NCBI GenBank assembly: GCA_023079485.1
Contig: CM041084.1
Coordinates: 123,969,450 to 124,033,449, forward strand
From: Archilochus colubris
Lineage: Eukaryota; Chordata; Aves; Apodiformes; Trochilidae
DNA: 64,000 nt
Direction: 5' to 3'
In this document: piece after piece, positions 51,051 through 63,998 of the stretch
Layout of the letters: every line of letters begins with the position of its first letter
Numbering within the stretch: the stretch's first letter is position 1
The notes under the pieces: generated by a model
The model's input: only the letters and a program-made list of their open reading frames with translations
What the model was told of the DNA's origin: nothing
Database searches by the model: none
Made by a program: the position numbers and the translations under genes

Positions 51051-54000
51051 GGGATGATGGACAACACAGCAAGTTGCTTGGTAGGAGCTAGAGATCTTTC
51101 ATTAGAACTCTGAACTATGTTGCTCAGATAAAAACCCATATGCTTAAAGGCTATGTCAGGAAAAGGTGAATCTTAGTGCTTTGGCTGTAATGAGTCATAA
51201 ATAATGGACATCCATTTCCAATTTGTCAGGCTGTGGAAATATGTTTTTTCTGACTAGTTCTAGAAATTATTTATGTTAGAAAGATTCTTGTTTCATCCTC
51301 GTTGCTCAACAGTGATTTTAAGTTTTATAAGCCCTGAATTTTGGGCTCAAAGGAAAGACATTAACAAACCCAATTACATTTTATGGGAGATTACAATTTA
51401 TACATATGTGAGTGAAATAAGAGAACTCAAGTGATGAAACAAGGCAGCAAAGTCAGTCTGAGGGATGGCATTATTAGAAGATGTTTCCTGGAGCAGTGAT
51501 CTCCGAGCAATAGGCCATGTAATGCCATCAGTGCATTATTTACAGCTCCTTGCACACTGGTCTGACCAGATTTTTTAAACTGTGTTTTCCTAAGGCAATA
51601 GATCTGTTATTACTATGACTGCTGTTGTTAGTCGCTTTTAGTACTTCTTGTGGCATCTATAATATGCCAAGTGCTTTGTACAAGGAGATGCCCTTGCTCT
51701 ACTCAGTGTATTTTGTGCTTTTTATAGAAGTCATTGTAAAATAAATTACAGGAACAATAATTACTTGAACTGTTCAGAATTTTTAATAAAAACAGAAAGT
51801 CTATTCAATATTAGGTTTCAAAGTTAAAATCTTAAAATACTTTGATTATTCTGCAAAGTCTTGTGATGGCGTATGTTGTGTCAATTCCTGATGTATAAAG
51901 GAATATAAAGAATAAGCAAAGTGAAATTTCCTATTTGCTGTTCCAAATCTCATTTACTCTTTCTGTCTACAAAATACAGTGTTGTATGACAAAGAAAATG
52001 ACTCTGTAAAACTGGTACTTCACATTCGAAAAACTGCTTATGTGAATTCGTTTTATTAGCAGTCGACATTAACAATTGTTTCAAAATAATGAGAAGCTGA
52101 TAGATGAAATTTGCTTGGCATTATGACCCAGAAGAATAACTTATGCAAAAATTGTTCATTTGAATGGAAGAAAGCAAGACATAAACTCATTACCAGGAAA
52201 CTACTTAATGAAAAAAGGACTTTGTTCTCTCTCCTGAGAATTTTGCATTCTAAAACAGTCAAGGTATGGAAGTGGGACAGGAAAAGCCTTTTACAGATAT
52301 ATTGGTAAACTTGATTAGCATAGCTGTATTTTCTTTTAAATTAAATTAGAAAATGTTAGTAATATAATGAGAGATGGATGGCAGTAATTTTTGGACAGCT
52401 GTTTAAACAAAGGAGTATTTGAAAAAGATTATCTCATAGTATATACCTGAGAGTAAAATACAGTCCAATACTTAGTGGCACAAAAAAGAAGGAATAATTT
52501 CTTTTAGACTGCATTATTAATCTACATTAGTTCTTTCATTGTTTTGGTAAACAATTTCTGCTAGCTCTTGTTTTCCATAGAGTTCTGCCATTCAAAATCA
52601 TGATATCCTCTACAGCATCTTTACCTTTGAGTCAGAAACTCTTTACTTACGTCTAACTGAAATTGAAAACTGAACCTGTAAATTCCTATGGCTTTATATT
52701 CCCGTATATAATGGTGCACAATTCCATGAAATACTGGTACAATTCCCATGCAACTGTAGGTGGTTGTATCACATTAATGTGCACTAGCATCCATCTACAT
52801 TTTTCTTCTGAGGTGGAGTCCAAAAGTGTTGTGCTCCATAAGATCATAACAAGGCAGTTTAATGAATTCCGCAGAAGTAAAAATCCAAAGCACTGCTGGT
52901 GCACTCAGTCTTGCCAGCTTCTTGTGGATCATTATAACTGACCTACTGATTTCCTTGGACAACTCTGAATCTCCTACTAATGTGCTTGGTGGCCAATGTG
53001 CTTGATGGTGATGTATAATGGCTCTGCCATGGATATTGTAAGTTCGCTGAAGTGGATTTCATGAGTTGGGTGGTTATTTCCAAGTTTCTGCTCAATGAAG
53101 TGTAACATATTCTGAAAAGCTGTGGGGAAAAGATTTCAAAGGAACACACACACAAAACATGAATAAGAAATTTATTGGTATTATTGTGAATTTCAGCGTA
53201 GTTTCTTGAAGTCGCATATCTTCATGAAAATTGCATATTTTCATGGTCCAGGAAGGCAGGGACCAGTAGTTACTGGACATAGAAGTCTGTTTCACAATGA
53301 TCATTTTGTGATTGCTTCAGGCTGCTGCCAAAAAATGTTCAGGTTCAGGAACATGCAGGTCAAAACTGCACGTTCCCAGTTATGGAAATACACCCACATA
53401 ATCCTTTCTGTTGTATTATCTCAAAAGGTTTTCATCCACTAAAACACATCTACAAGTTAGAAAACGTGTACATATTTGCATCCTTGCCAGTTAGGGTAAA
53501 AAGACAGGGTGAAGAAGAATATTGCAGTGGAAATATCAAATCCACCCATGAGCTTTACCAGCTCACCACCTTCTGTGGTGAGAGAAGAGCTTCTTCCTTC
53601 AAAGCAAATGTTGCAGATCTCTCATTGCAGCTGAGGAGTGAGCTACAGCAAGAATTAAAAATTTTGAGTACATGATAAATTATACAATTCTTTACCTGAT
53701 TATTTTTTAAAGTTCCAAAACTTTATATTATACATGCCTGTTTACATTATTTATTTGGCAAATAAACTTTCATTTAAAAATCTGGTAGAGCTATCAGAGA
53801 AATTTCTACATCATAATGTCCCTTCGCTTTGCTTTGTTTATAATTCTTTGTCTTATATATTATAACTATATGACCTTTTGTTTTTTTTTTCTTCTTACGC
53901 ATACATTTTTAAACCAGCATAATTATTTTAACCTCAGAATATTTTTTTTTTTGCAGCAGAGTAAGAGCTGAACCACTTTACACTTGAGAAAGTGAGTTAA

Positions 54001-56774
54001 ATGCTGCCCAGCTAGTACTTTTGGTTTCTTCTGTTGCTTTCTATAAGACACCATGAAATTTCATTCTTGGATGCTGAGAAAAAGATTACAGTACCAAGAG
54101 TAGGAAAGACACTGTAGGTTTTCAGTTGATGCCCTCTTTATCTAATAAATTAGTTCCACTGTAGCTTCAGTCATTTTTGTTGCTGTAAGTATTATTCACG
54201 TATGTCTTCCTCCAGGTCTTAAATTAGATGCAGTCTCTGAGTACCAAGTGAGTGCATGCTGACATGTAGCCTCAGGTAAGATGGTGGTTGCAGATAATTA
54301 TTTTGGGTGACATATTCTATTGCACATCTTTTTGAGAAGCACAGAACCCCTGCAGGGGTTTTCTAAATGATGACTACCCAGTAGAAAACATCCAAGGAGA
54401 AGAGCAGGTAATAAAGAGAGCCTTTAGAGAGATTCAGCATATACCTTTACTGTAAATTGAATTGATGTGACAATAGCACCAGTTTTCCTTTTGTTTCAGT
54501 TGCATCTACTTGAAAAAGGACTTCTCTGTGTTATATTTGTAATATCTGCCAAAACCAAAAGCCAAAATTTCCTATCTGCAGAACTAGGACTTTCCAGAAT
54601 GAAACAATTTTTCACCTCAATCTGAAAACCAGAAAACATGATTTATATCATGGTTGTTTGTATGTAAATAGAATACTTACACTGCTAGTGAACTAATTCT
54701 GAAAAAAAATGCACTTTTGGATTGAAAAATTACATAGATAGTTACACTTTCTTTAAACCAGTAGTACACTAAGAAGGGAATTTAAAACTAAATTATTGAT
54801 TGTTCAGCTTTAACTTCACTATCACCAGTCAATCCCATGTATGTAAACCAATCCTAGATGACATTCATTTATGCAAGTGTAAATCATGATTTATTGAAGA
54901 AATCCTGTTACCCTTACCCATCCACCTCCATCTATCAAAAGAGCAAGAACTGCCTGTGCAGGAAACAGGAAAGCAGTGATGTCTTGTTTTAAAGTGTATA
55001 GTGGACAATCAATTGGAAAGATGCTTATTTTGCTCCTGGCAAGTCTGTAAAGAGTGGAGTTTTAATGTGGGTCAAAACATTCTAGCCAAGAGAAACCCCA
55101 GAGAGCCAATCAATATAATGGGAATGTTTTGGTATTTTAATATATTTTTTAAGATATCAAAATATCTAATATTGAATACATATAATAATTAATTACATAC
55201 CCAAATTATATTTCAAATCCTATATTTTATATATTGCAGATTGATATAATGGCCAGAAAGGGCCACATCACAGAAAATTCTCTGCCCTGTCAAAGCTTTT
55301 GCAGATGCATATTCTAATCTATTAGCCCTGTAATTCAGAAATAATAATATAATTATCTATCAAGGTAAGCCTTATACAGCAATGTATTCCAGTTTTGATA
55401 GGTCATAATAATTATATATTGTATGGTTCTAAATACTATAGATGTTCTGTCTCAAATACTTTTGTATTCGTCTGGTGTAATTATCCATTTTTTTTCTGAA
55501 AAAAGCAAAAATACACATGTGAAATCCTGTATAAGGAATTCTCATTACCATGTAAGTTTAAACAACAGCAAAAAAAGATTTCAAAGCAAATATTTGATCC
55601 ATGAATCTATACAGCCTGTGAGGTGCCTTGGGTGTTGGCTTATTGTGAGGATTACTTTTAAATTTACTGAACAGTAACTGCTGAATACTTCCTCAAATGA
55701 GATTAATTATTATTGTAAAATAGCTGACAATGTCAGGGCTAGGTTTTGAGAAAGTTTATTTGATCCAATATTTCCTATGTCAAACAAAGTAGTAATAAAT
55801 AATACTTTCAAATGTCAAGTGGTTTTTATACAAAAACAAAGAAACAACACCATGGTGGAAGTAATGACTTTGATGTCTCAGAAACCTAGAGCGAGAATAA
55901 GGTTATCAACTTAGATCTCTGCTGTCTTTATTAGTCTTTCCCCTGAATCCCATCTTAGTCAATGTCATCATCATCCAGCCCTCAGGCATGAACAGAATAT
56001 TACAGAACTTCTGAAAAAATATTAATTAACCTTCCACAGCTTAGTTCAGAGGTTCTAAATTTTACCCACTATGACTCCTTAATCCTATTTTAAACTGTTT
56101 CTGTGTCTGGGGACTGGTGTAATCCAGTTTCACCCTATTCCTTCACACAGGGACATGTCTAAATCTATCACACAGGTCTCCACCTTCTTAATGCCTACCC
56201 ATGCCCTCGTGGTCTTGGTTCAGCAAGTTTAACAGAAAATACTCGTGTCCAGTTGCAATGGAAGGGACCTTGGGCACAACCACTGAATCACTGCTCATGG
56301 GGGTCTTTTGATAATGGATCTCCATTCCCATTGCAGACTTTGGTATCTCCCAGTAGTCATCACTTCTATTGTTGCATTAGTAAAGTTCATTGTTGTGACA
56401 TACTACAACCACAACAGCTGACTGTGTTAAAGCAGTATAATCCAGCTGTCTTCCCTAATGCTCTTACCCCAAAAGATTATTAACTCTTGTTGTCCACAGT
56501 CCTGTTTGTTGTGTGTTTTTTTAATCAGTATTTTCTCATGCTGCAGTGACATTGATACAGACCACTCAGGTACTACCCATGCCTATAAAGCAATTCATAT
56601 AAAGGAAGAGAATGATATTTTTAGCAATCACTCTATCAGCTATTCAGGGCAGGACACCATTGCACAATTGATGTATGTTTGTTCCAGAAGAGCAAGCTAA
56701 GTGATTCACCCTGTAACAAAAATACATATTTTAATAGAATGTACAATTTCTTTAGATTGAGAATATATAGCCTA

Positions 56775-56800
56775 AGAATCATAGAATCATTTTAAGCCCT
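56775..56800 (-). mobile_element. possible CR1 terminal stub, antisense
   Basis: AGAATCATAGAATCATTTTA resembles the reverse complement of CR1 terminal octamers followed by the start of the 3' UTR. Similarity ends after about 25 bases, so this may be chance. Confidence 0.3.
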
Positions 56801-58194
56801 GTATCTTGCAAAACGTTCTATTCCTCTGTTAGTAGGGCTTGGTCACTATTTCATTATGGAAAGTGAAACTATAATTTAGATCTGACTTTCTGTCAGAATT
56901 AAAATCTTTTCATGTTCAGAAATGTACCAAGTGCATAGTAGGAAAACAATTCAACTATGAGGTGAACTCGTGAGAGCTGAGCTTTACTTTTTTATTGCTT
57001 GGGGCATCCTTTAATGAAATTCTTCATATATTCCTAAACGACGATAAACTACAATTTTACCCTGGCTCAGAGTTTTGTGCTCTGAGCAGCCTGATATCAG
57101 CTCATGCAAATGTTAAGTATTTCATCTGTCATGCAAAGAATAATAATCTGATTGCTTTCCATCAGCAAGTGCTATTGCAAAAAAATTTTCCTCGAAGGCT
57201 GTATACAGATGTATATAGGATTCACTTAGTCTTCTTCATTTCAGCTCATCTTTAACAGACAAGATGGTATTGTGGGATCTTTCTATTATCTTCTCTGCTG
57301 CTTGACATTTCTGTATACAGCATAGGGTGTCATCTCTAGCACTCATAAAGTGCTAGTTTTGTCATTATTTCATTTTTGTGTTTCTTAACATGCTGTATTT
57401 CAAATCCCTCAAGTCTGTTTGCAATAAATATTTATCAGTCTGATAAATCTATTTTTAGTTTTTGTTTTTTCAGAACCTTTAGACGTTACCTTGAAGTACC
57501 CAGTACTTCATGCATAGCTTGATATGATTTATTTTTTTTTAGCATAAGATATCCAGTACTTCCTTCTTGATTTGAACAGAACTAAGTTTTATTTTTGTGT
57601 CATAAAAAGTTACAAAAATACTCTTCCACTGTGGCAGGCCTACTCCTGTACCTTTTCTTAAATATACTTGCTTTGATTAGTGACTGTTGTCATCACTAAA
57701 ATTTGTACAGCTATTCTACAATGTTTCATTTTGAACTGTCACAATATCATGTAGTGATAGAACCACTGTCAGGATAGGTTCTTTCATAACATTTGACTCA
57801 GTGTCTCATGTGGGACGTGCTGTATGAAAAAGAGGATTTCTCTCTAGGATGCTCTGTAATTTTTGGTTTTGTTGTTCTAGGAGATCTCATGTTCTCAACA
57901 GCTTCACTTTATTTTATCTAGCTTGATTCAAACTGATATGCTAACTTCCATTCATTTGACTTCTTTCACTTTAAACAGAATCTCATCTGAAATGTTTCCT
58001 TCTTGATTATCTGACAATACATTCTAACTGCTGGAGTTAATGCTTCTAATATCATGTCACCTGGTTTATATATGTGCCTGCCACATCTCCATCTCTTCTC
58101 ATTCTTTTGTTGAAACATTTCTCTTGCTGACCTTAGTCCAAAAAACATATGGATAAATTCATATCTCTTCCTTCGTATTTCCTTTCCTGGAGAA

Positions 58195-58289
58195 ACCTGG
58201 ATGCATTCCTATGTGAACCTGGTCTGGCAAGGTGCAGATTATTTTATGAGATCCCTTCCAAACCCTAATTTTTTATGATTCTATGATTC
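58195..58289 (+). mobile_element. CR1 3' tail, degraded
   Basis: CTGGATGCATTCCTATGTGA starts a stretch typical of the last ~95 bases of CR1. It is followed by GATCCCTTCCAAACCCTA and the terminal ATGATTCTATGATT. It is more diverged than the two longer copies to its right and lies in the opposite orientation to its immediate neighbour, which starts 200 bases later. Confidence 0.85.
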
Positions 58290-58489
58290 CAGGGTGTATG
58301 GAAAATGCACACGTTAGATGATTTCTCATTGAAATCTGTCTTGCCAATACTTATCTTTCTAATCTGCAATTGGAAGTATGGGGTGGTCTTTTGCCAGATA
58401 TTCATCACTGTATGGGTGACAGGACTGAATAATGCTGGTTTATTGTATTGCAGAATCCAGACAAATCCCAGTCCTGCTATTTGTCTTTT

Positions 58490-59350
58490 CATAGAATCAC
58501 ATAGTCATAGAATTGTCTGGGTTGGAAGGGACCTCAGAGATCATCAAGTCCAACCCTTGATCCACTACTGCTGCAGTTACTAGACCATGGCATTGAGTGC
58601 CACATCCAGTCTCTTTTTAAATATCTCCAGGGATGGAGAATCCACTACTTCCCAGGGCAGCCCATTCCAATGCTTGATCACCCTCTCAGTAAAGAAATTC
58701 TTTCTAATATCCAACCTAAACCTCCCCCAGCACAACTTAAGACCGTGCCCTCTTGTCTTGCCCCCTCAGCCTCTCCTCATAGGATCTGTGCTCGAGTCCC
58801 TTCACCAGCCTGGTTGCCCTCCTTTGGACCCGCTCCAAGACCTCAATATCCTTCCTAAACTGAGGGGCCCAGAACTGGACACAGGACTCAAGGTGTGGCC
58901 TCACCAGCGCTGAGTACAGGGGCAGAATCACTTCCTTGGACCTGCTGGTGATGCTGTTCCTGATACAGGTCAGGATGCCATTGGCCTTCTGGCTCATGTT
59001 CAGCTTCCTGTCAGTCCAGACTCCCAGGTCCCTCTCTGCCTGGTTGCTCTCCAACTACTCTGTCCCCAGCCTGTAGCGCTGCATGGGGTTGTTGTGACCA
59101 AAGTGCAGGACCCGGCACTTGGCCTTGTTGAACCTCGTCCCGTTGGAATCGGCCCAACTCTCCAGTCTGTCCAGGTCCCTCTGCAGAGCCCTCCTGCCTT
59201 CCAGCTGATCCACACTCCCCCCAGCTTTGTGTCTTCTGCAAATTTGCTGATAATGGACTCAATCCTCTCATCTAAATCATCAATAAAGATATTAAACAGA
59301 ACTGCACCCAACACTGATCCCTGAGGAACACCACTAGTGACCAGCCGCCC
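58490..59350 (-). mobile_element. CR1 LINE 3' fragment, antisense, internally deleted
   Basis: Read on the - strand this is the last ~0.86 kb of a CR1 of the same or a close subfamily as the copy at 61244-63998. It runs from the codons before SGVPQGSV (5' truncation near 59350) to the terminal ATTCTATG unit at about 58490. Against that copy it lacks about 21 nt after the MSQ codons and about 120 nt after EERLR. It also carries a 1-nt loss after the DTKLGG codons and an in-frame TAG. Motif C reads FAED instead of FADD. It is therefore a dead copy. CR1 does not usually leave a clear target duplication, and none was seen. Confidence 0.93.
58737..59314 (-). pseudogene. CR1 ORF2 C-terminal remnant (broken)
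   Basis: The - strand frames retain [14 protein letters not shown] and FAEDTKLGG in one frame (59000-59314). After a frameshift and a stop, a second frame (58737-59054) carries [16 protein letters not shown] and [20 protein letters not shown]. The intact relative 4 kb away places both in ORF2 order. The first catalytic Asp of motif C is replaced by Glu, and two deletions remove further codons. No product is expected. Confidence 0.9.
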
Positions 59351-61243
59351 ATAGTCATTGGACTATGACTGTTAAAGGCATGAAATAACTTTCACACAGC
59401 TGTTTGGAAGAGAAAGTAGAGCAAATATGCCTTCTAGCAGAATATTGATGTAGCAGACAAAAATCCTTCATGATATATGACTGTGATATAGTCTATTCAT
59501 GGAGGCAGCTCTTTAACATGACGATTTTTTAGGATCTCTCTTCCTCCCTTTCTTTCCCATCTTAACACCAACACAATCTAAAATGCAAATGTTCTTATTC
59601 TGTCTATCTTATCTCAGAGAAGAAATGCTTATGAAGACATATTTGCTAGCTCAGATTTGATTTCATTTCATGTCTTCATCCTACTTGCCTTTCACACTTT
59701 AGGAAAATAAATCTATTTCTTTCTTATCAAATGTCTCAGGTTTCACACTCAGTTATACAATTCCTTCAATGATAGACAGCTTCATCAGCAAAACCATGTA
59801 AATAGTGTATATTAGGGGTAAAAATAATACCTTATTTTTCAACACTTTTTATTGGCAAAGAGAACATCAGAGGCAAAAAAGAGGATATTTGATAAATTAG
59901 GTTCTCAGACTCTCTACTACTTCTCCTCCCTCACCCAGAAGAAATTCTAGTATTACTAAGCTCCACCATAGGCTTAAAATGTCTTGAATAAAATTCATTT
60001 TAATAACTCAGAACTGAACAGTGTTCATGTTCTTGATCACTACAACTGTTTAAGTGACTTTAGTCTCTCCTAGAAAATTAATGGCAATAGAATGAGACCT
60101 TTTTCTTGGCAATTTCCAAAAGGTCAACTGAAAAAAACATTAGTCTGTTTTTAATATAAAGCTAGATTATTTTCGCCTTTACTTCAAGCTGTGCAAAGTC
60201 CCTCTATTACTTGCAGCATACCTAGTATTACAAAATGTTAATGTATCTGTAAGAAGACACTTCTTATGTTCAAACCTAGCCTGGAATTTCTAATTTGAAG
60301 TATAGATAAGTTTATATACATGACGCCTGACTTTTCTCTCACCAGATGATAACAGAGAGCAGAAATTCGAGACCATACACTATCTTGTTCAAGAAAGAAA
60401 TACAATAATTTCTAAACTAATCCCCTCTAGACATAATTAAAACTTGTCTTCCAGCTATCAATGAAGCCATCCTGTTTCATGTTTCTTAAATAGCTTAATG
60501 ACAGCTTTCTTTATACAGAAATGTCATTTATCACACTCAAAAAAAAAACCAAACCAAAACAAAACATTCAATTTTATGTATCTACGAAAGCTGGACAGAA
60601 TCTACTTGAATGTGTTTGCTAAAATGAGAAAGATCCCTTTTCTTTCCTCTTTTGAGATGTGAGATGGTGTACTTAAGTACTTAAATATTACATGATCCTT
60701 TGTGTCAGTCTCGGTATTTTTGTACTTCTTTTTAGTCCTGTTTCTTGTCTTTCAAGTCTCTCCCCAATGTAAGTATTCAATGATTTCATGTTATCCAGAC
60801 ACTTTTCTTATGATCATTCCTGTACATTGTTAAAATTTAATTGAAAAGAGAATTTCCAATTCACTGCTGCATATTTTTTGTAGACATCTGTCCCACCTCT
60901 TCTCCTGCTTGCAGTTAAATGGAAAATTTTTAGTCTCTTGTGCTTTCTTTTAGTCTGGTTATGATGCTTCATTCAAAGAAGAAAGTGAGAAGAACAGAAC
61001 TCAATGACTTTGAATTGTAGTGCTACCTTCAAGTCTTGAAACTGATTTGGGAAATATACAATATTTTATAGTTCTACTACCATGAGTTCTCTGGACTCAA
61101 GGCCTCTCTTAACTTCATGAAATCTCTGTCTGTTTAATTAGTTTTTTGGGAGAGGATCACAAAATCTGATTGAAAATGACAGGTGTGAAACCAGCAGTAG
61201 ATAACAAATACCTAACAAATAGACACTAAGAAATAGATACTAA
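59351..61243. other. intronic spacer between two opposed CR1 copies
   Basis: AT-rich unique DNA with one A/C tract. It separates the - strand CR1 from the + strand CR1, which carry about 1 kb of mutually complementary sequence. Confidence 0.6.
60539..60566 (+). repeat. A/C low-complexity tract
   Basis: A-runs split by CC and C: AAAACCAAACCAAAACAAAA. Confidence 0.7.
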
Positions 61244-63916
61244 ATGACTGGTAAACATGCTTGGCAAAATCTGAATTGTGCTACTATAGGTGGCTACAGG
61301 CTTTTCAGAAGGGACAGGCAGGGTAGGAGAGGCGGAGGGGTAGCCCTATATGTTAGGGAGTCCCTTGACACTGTAGAAATTGAAGTCTGTAATAATAAGG
61401 TGGAGTGCCTGTGGATCAGAATCAAGGGGAAGGTCAACAAGGCTGATATTGTGATGGGAGTCTGTTACAGACCACCCAATCAAGATGATGAGGATGATGA
61501 AGTATTCTACAGGCAACTGGCGGATGTCTCCAAATCGTCATCCCTTGTTCTCGTGGGCGACTTTAACCTACCAGACATCTGCTGGGAACTCCACAGCACA
61601 GAGACGAAGCAGTCTAGAAGATTCCTGGAGTGTATAGAGGATAATTTCCTGCTCCAGCTAGTAAATGAGCCCACCAGGAATGGAGCCTCGCTTGACCTTC
61701 TTTTCACAAACAGAGAGGAGCTGGTGGGAGATGTGGTGGTCGGTGGTCGCCTGGGACTTAGTGACCATGAAATAATAAAGTTTACAATATTCAGGGATAC
61801 AAGGAGGGTCGTCAATAAGACCTCTACGCTGGACTTCCGAAGGGCAGATTTTGACCTCTTCAGAAGACTTGTTCGGAGTATACCCTGGGAAACAGACCTT
61901 GAAAACAGAGGTGTACAGGAGGGTTGGTCGTACTTCAAGGAACAAGTTCTGAAAGCACAGGAGCAGGCTGTCCCAGTATGCCGAAAAGCGAGCGGGCGGG
62001 GAAGACGACCGGCCTGGCTGAATTGGGAGACTCTGAAAGAAATTAGGGTTAAGAGGAGGGCCTACCAATTATGGAAAAAAGGGATAACTACTGAGGAAGA
62101 ATTTAGGAATATTGTTAAGTCATGTCGAAAGAAAATCAGAGACACAAAAGCACAATGCGAACGGAATCTCGCCATCTCTGTGAAGGATAACAAAAAGTCC
62201 TTCTACAGATACATTAGCAGCAAAAGAAGGGGCAAGGAAAATATCCATTCTTTACTTGACACGAGTGGGAATATAGTTGTTAAAGATGAAGAAAAGGCTG
62301 AGGTATTTAACACCTTCTTTACCTCAGTTTTCAGCGGAAAGACAGGTTACCCTGAAGACGGATGGCTTCTGGAGCTCATAGAAAGTGACATGGATCTAAA
62401 CAGCCCCCCTGTAATCCTGAAGGACACAGTCTGTGACCTACTGCGATGCTTGGATCCCCACAAGTCTATGGGACCAGATGGGATCCACCCAAGGGTAATG
62501 AAGGAGCTGGCAGAAGAGCTCGCCAAGCCTCTCTCTATCATCTGCCAACAGTCCTGGCTCACTGGGGACATCCCAGATGATTGGAAATTGGCGAATGTCA
62601 CGCCAATCCACAAAACGGGCCGGAAAGAGGACCCAGGAAACTACAGGCCTGTCAGCCTGACCTCAGTGCCTGGCAGGGTCATGGAACAGATCATCCTCAG
62701 TGCAATCACACAGCACCTGCAGGATGGGCAAGGGATCAGACCCAGCCAGCACGGTTTTAGGAAGGGCAGGTCATGCTTGACCAACCTGATCTCCTTTTAT
62801 GATCAGGTGACCCGACTGGTGGATGAGGGGAGGGCTGTGGATGTGGTCTACCTAGACTTCAGCAAAGCCTTTGACACCGTCCCCCACAGCATCCTCCTGA
62901 AAAAACTGTCAGCCCGCAGCTTGGACAGGAGCACCCTGTGCTGGGTTAGGAACTGGCTGGAGGGCCGGGCCCAGAGAGTGGTGCTGAACGGGGCTGCATC
63001 CAGTTGGCGGCCGGCCACTAGTGGTGTCCCCCAAGGATCAGTGTTGGGCCCAGTTCTGTTCAACATCTTCATTGATGATCTAGATGAGGGGATTGAGTCC
63101 ATCATCAGCAAATTCGCAGACGACACTAAGCTGGGGGGGAGTGTTGATCAATTAGAAGGCAGGAGGGCTCTGCAGAGGGACCTGGACAGACTGGAGAGTT
63201 GGGCTGATTCCAACGGGATGAGGTTTAACACGGCCAAGTGCCGGGTCCTGCACTTTGGCCACAACAACCCTATGCAGCGCTACAGGCTGGGGACAGAGTG
63301 GCTGGAGAGCAGCCAGGCAGAAAAGGACCTGGGAGTCTGGATCAACAAGAAGCTGAACATGAGCCAGCAGTGTGCCCAGGTGGCCAAGAAGACCAATGGC
63401 ATCCTGGCCTGTATCCGGAACAGCATTGCCAGCAGGTCCAAGGAAGTGATTCTGCCCCTGTACTCAGCCCTCGTGAGGCCACACCTTGAGTACTGTGTCC
63501 AGTTCTGGGGCCCCCAGTTCAGGAAGGATATCGAGGTCCTGGAGCAGGTCCAAAGGAGGGCAACCAGGCTGGTGAAGGGACTCGAGCATAGACCCTACGA
63601 GGAGAGGCTGAGAGAACTGGGGTTGTTCAGCCTAAAGAAGAGGCGGCTCAGGGGAGACCTCATTGCTGTCTACAACTACCTGAAAGGAAGGTGTAGCCAG
63701 GTGGGGGTTGGGCTCTTTTACCAAACGACTTTCAACAAGACAAGAGGGCATGGACTTAGGTTGCGCCAGGGGAAGTTTAGGGTAGATATTAGAAAGAATT
63801 TCTTTACGGAAAGAGTGATCCGTCATTGGAATGGGCTGCCCACTGAAGTGGTGGATTCTCCGTCCCTGGAGATATTTAAAAAAAGACTGGATGTGGCATT
63901 CAGTGCCATGGTCTAG
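61244..63916 (+). CDS. CR1 ORF2, N-terminally truncated (partial EN + complete RT)
   Basis: An 890-codon frame with no stop or frameshift. ORF2 makes the endonuclease/reverse transcriptase that copies CR1 RNA into nicked chromosomal DNA. Residues ~18-180 are the C-terminal part of an exonuclease-endonuclease-phosphatase domain, with GDFNLPDI (105-112) and SDH (173-175). Its N-terminal part, which carries the catalytic Asn and Glu residues, is absent. The RT spans about 430-680: PGNYRPVSL (464-472), QHGFRKGRS (502-510), motif [10 protein letters not shown] (536-544), motif [12 protein letters not shown] (593-603) and motif C FADD (624-627), with both catalytic Asp present. The conserved CR1 C-terminus ends at TAG 63914-63916. 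The Met at 61244 is probably host-derived or fortuitous, not the native start. With half an endonuclease the protein should not nick DNA. Whether it is expressed is unknown. Confidence 0.9.
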   Translation: MTGKHAWQNLNCATIGGYRLFRRDRQGRRGGGVALYVRESLDTVEIEVCNNKVECLWIRIKGKVNKADIVMGVCYRPPNQDDEDDEVFYRQLADVSKSSSLVLVGDFNLPDICWELHSTETKQSRRFLECIEDNFLLQLVNEPTRNGASLDLLFTNREELVGDVVVGGRLGLSDHEIIKFTIFRDTRRVVNKTSTLDFRRADFDLFRRLVRSIPWETDLENRGVQEGWSYFKEQVLKAQEQAVPVCRKASGRGRRPAWLNWETLKEIRVKRRAYQLWKKGITTEEEFRNIVKSCRKKIRDTKAQCERNLAISVKDNKKSFYRYISSKRRGKENIHSLLDTSGNIVVKDEEKAEVFNTFFTSVFSGKTGYPEDGWLLELIESDMDLNSPPVILKDTVCDLLRCLDPHKSMGPDGIHPRVMKELAEELAKPLSIICQQSWLTGDIPDDWKLANVTPIHKTGRKEDPGNYRPVSLTSVPGRVMEQIILSAITQHLQDGQGIRPSQHGFRKGRSCLTNLISFYDQVTRLVDEGRAVDVVYLDFSKAFDTVPHSILLKKLSARSLDRSTLCWVRNWLEGRAQRVVLNGAASSWRPATSGVPQGSVLGPVLFNIFIDDLDEGIESIISKFADDTKLGGSVDQLEGRRALQRDLDRLESWADSNGMRFNTAKCRVLHFGHNNPMQRYRLGTEWLESSQAEKDLGVWINKKLNMSQQCAQVAKKTNGILACIRNSIASRSKEVILPLYSALVRPHLEYCVQFWGPQFRKDIEVLEQVQRRATRLVKGLEHRPYEERLRELGLFSLKKRRLRGDLIAVYNYLKGRCSQVGVGLFYQTTFNKTRGHGLRLRQGKFRVDIRKNFFTERVIRHWNGLPTEVVDSPSLEIFKKRLDVAFSAMV

Positions 63917-63998
63917 CAACCGCAACGGTGGTTCAAGGGTTGGACTCGATGATCTCTGAGGTCCCTTCCAACCCAGCCAATTCTATGATTCTATGATT
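63917..63998 (+). repeat. CR1 3' UTR and terminal octamer repeat
   Basis: A short untranslated tail with the conserved run GGTTGGACTCGATGATCTCT and then ATTCTATGATTCTATGATT. The 3' hairpin region and octamers are the recognition tail used by CR1 reverse transcriptase. The window ends inside or just after the octamer array, so the copy number is a minimum. Confidence 0.9.

Larger units (their letters stand above)
61244..63998 (+). mobile_element. CR1 LINE, 5'-truncated, with intact RT frame
   Basis: A long CR1 non-LTR retrotransposon of the kind that dominates bird genomes. GC content jumps from AT-rich intron to LINE coding sequence near 61285. Homology is clear from the codons for [17 protein letters not shown], so the true left junction lies between about 61244 and 61290. 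The 5' UTR, ORF1 and first part of ORF2 are missing, which is the usual result of incomplete reverse transcription. At the right end a short 3' UTR follows the ORF2 stop and ends in two ATTCTATG octamers plus ATTTC at the window edge, so the exact 3' junction is not visible. No target-site duplication can be judged. The element lies sense to RALYL in its intron. The open frame suggests a young insertion. Confidence 0.95.

Noticed and set aside
52663..53675. Possible retroviral coding remnant
   Set aside because: Frames of 92-97 codons show no retroviral motif, and similarity was only an impression.
53942..53960. Strong-looking 3' splice site TTTTTTTTTTTGCAG
   Set aside because: A GTAAG follows only a few bases later and no open RALYL-like coding sequence is present. 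Probably a chance T tract.
56190..56520. Possible LTR or ERV fragment
   Set aside because: The composition looks different from its surroundings, but no termini, primer-binding site or coding motif could be identified.
59000..59271. Second - strand frame beginning [10 protein letters not shown]
   Set aside because: A +1 shadow of the broken CR1 ORF2, produced by the 1-nt loss after the DTKLGG codons.
61507..62068. Antisense frames of 136-143 codons inside CR1
   Set aside because: They are shadows of the ORF2 frame on the opposite strand.
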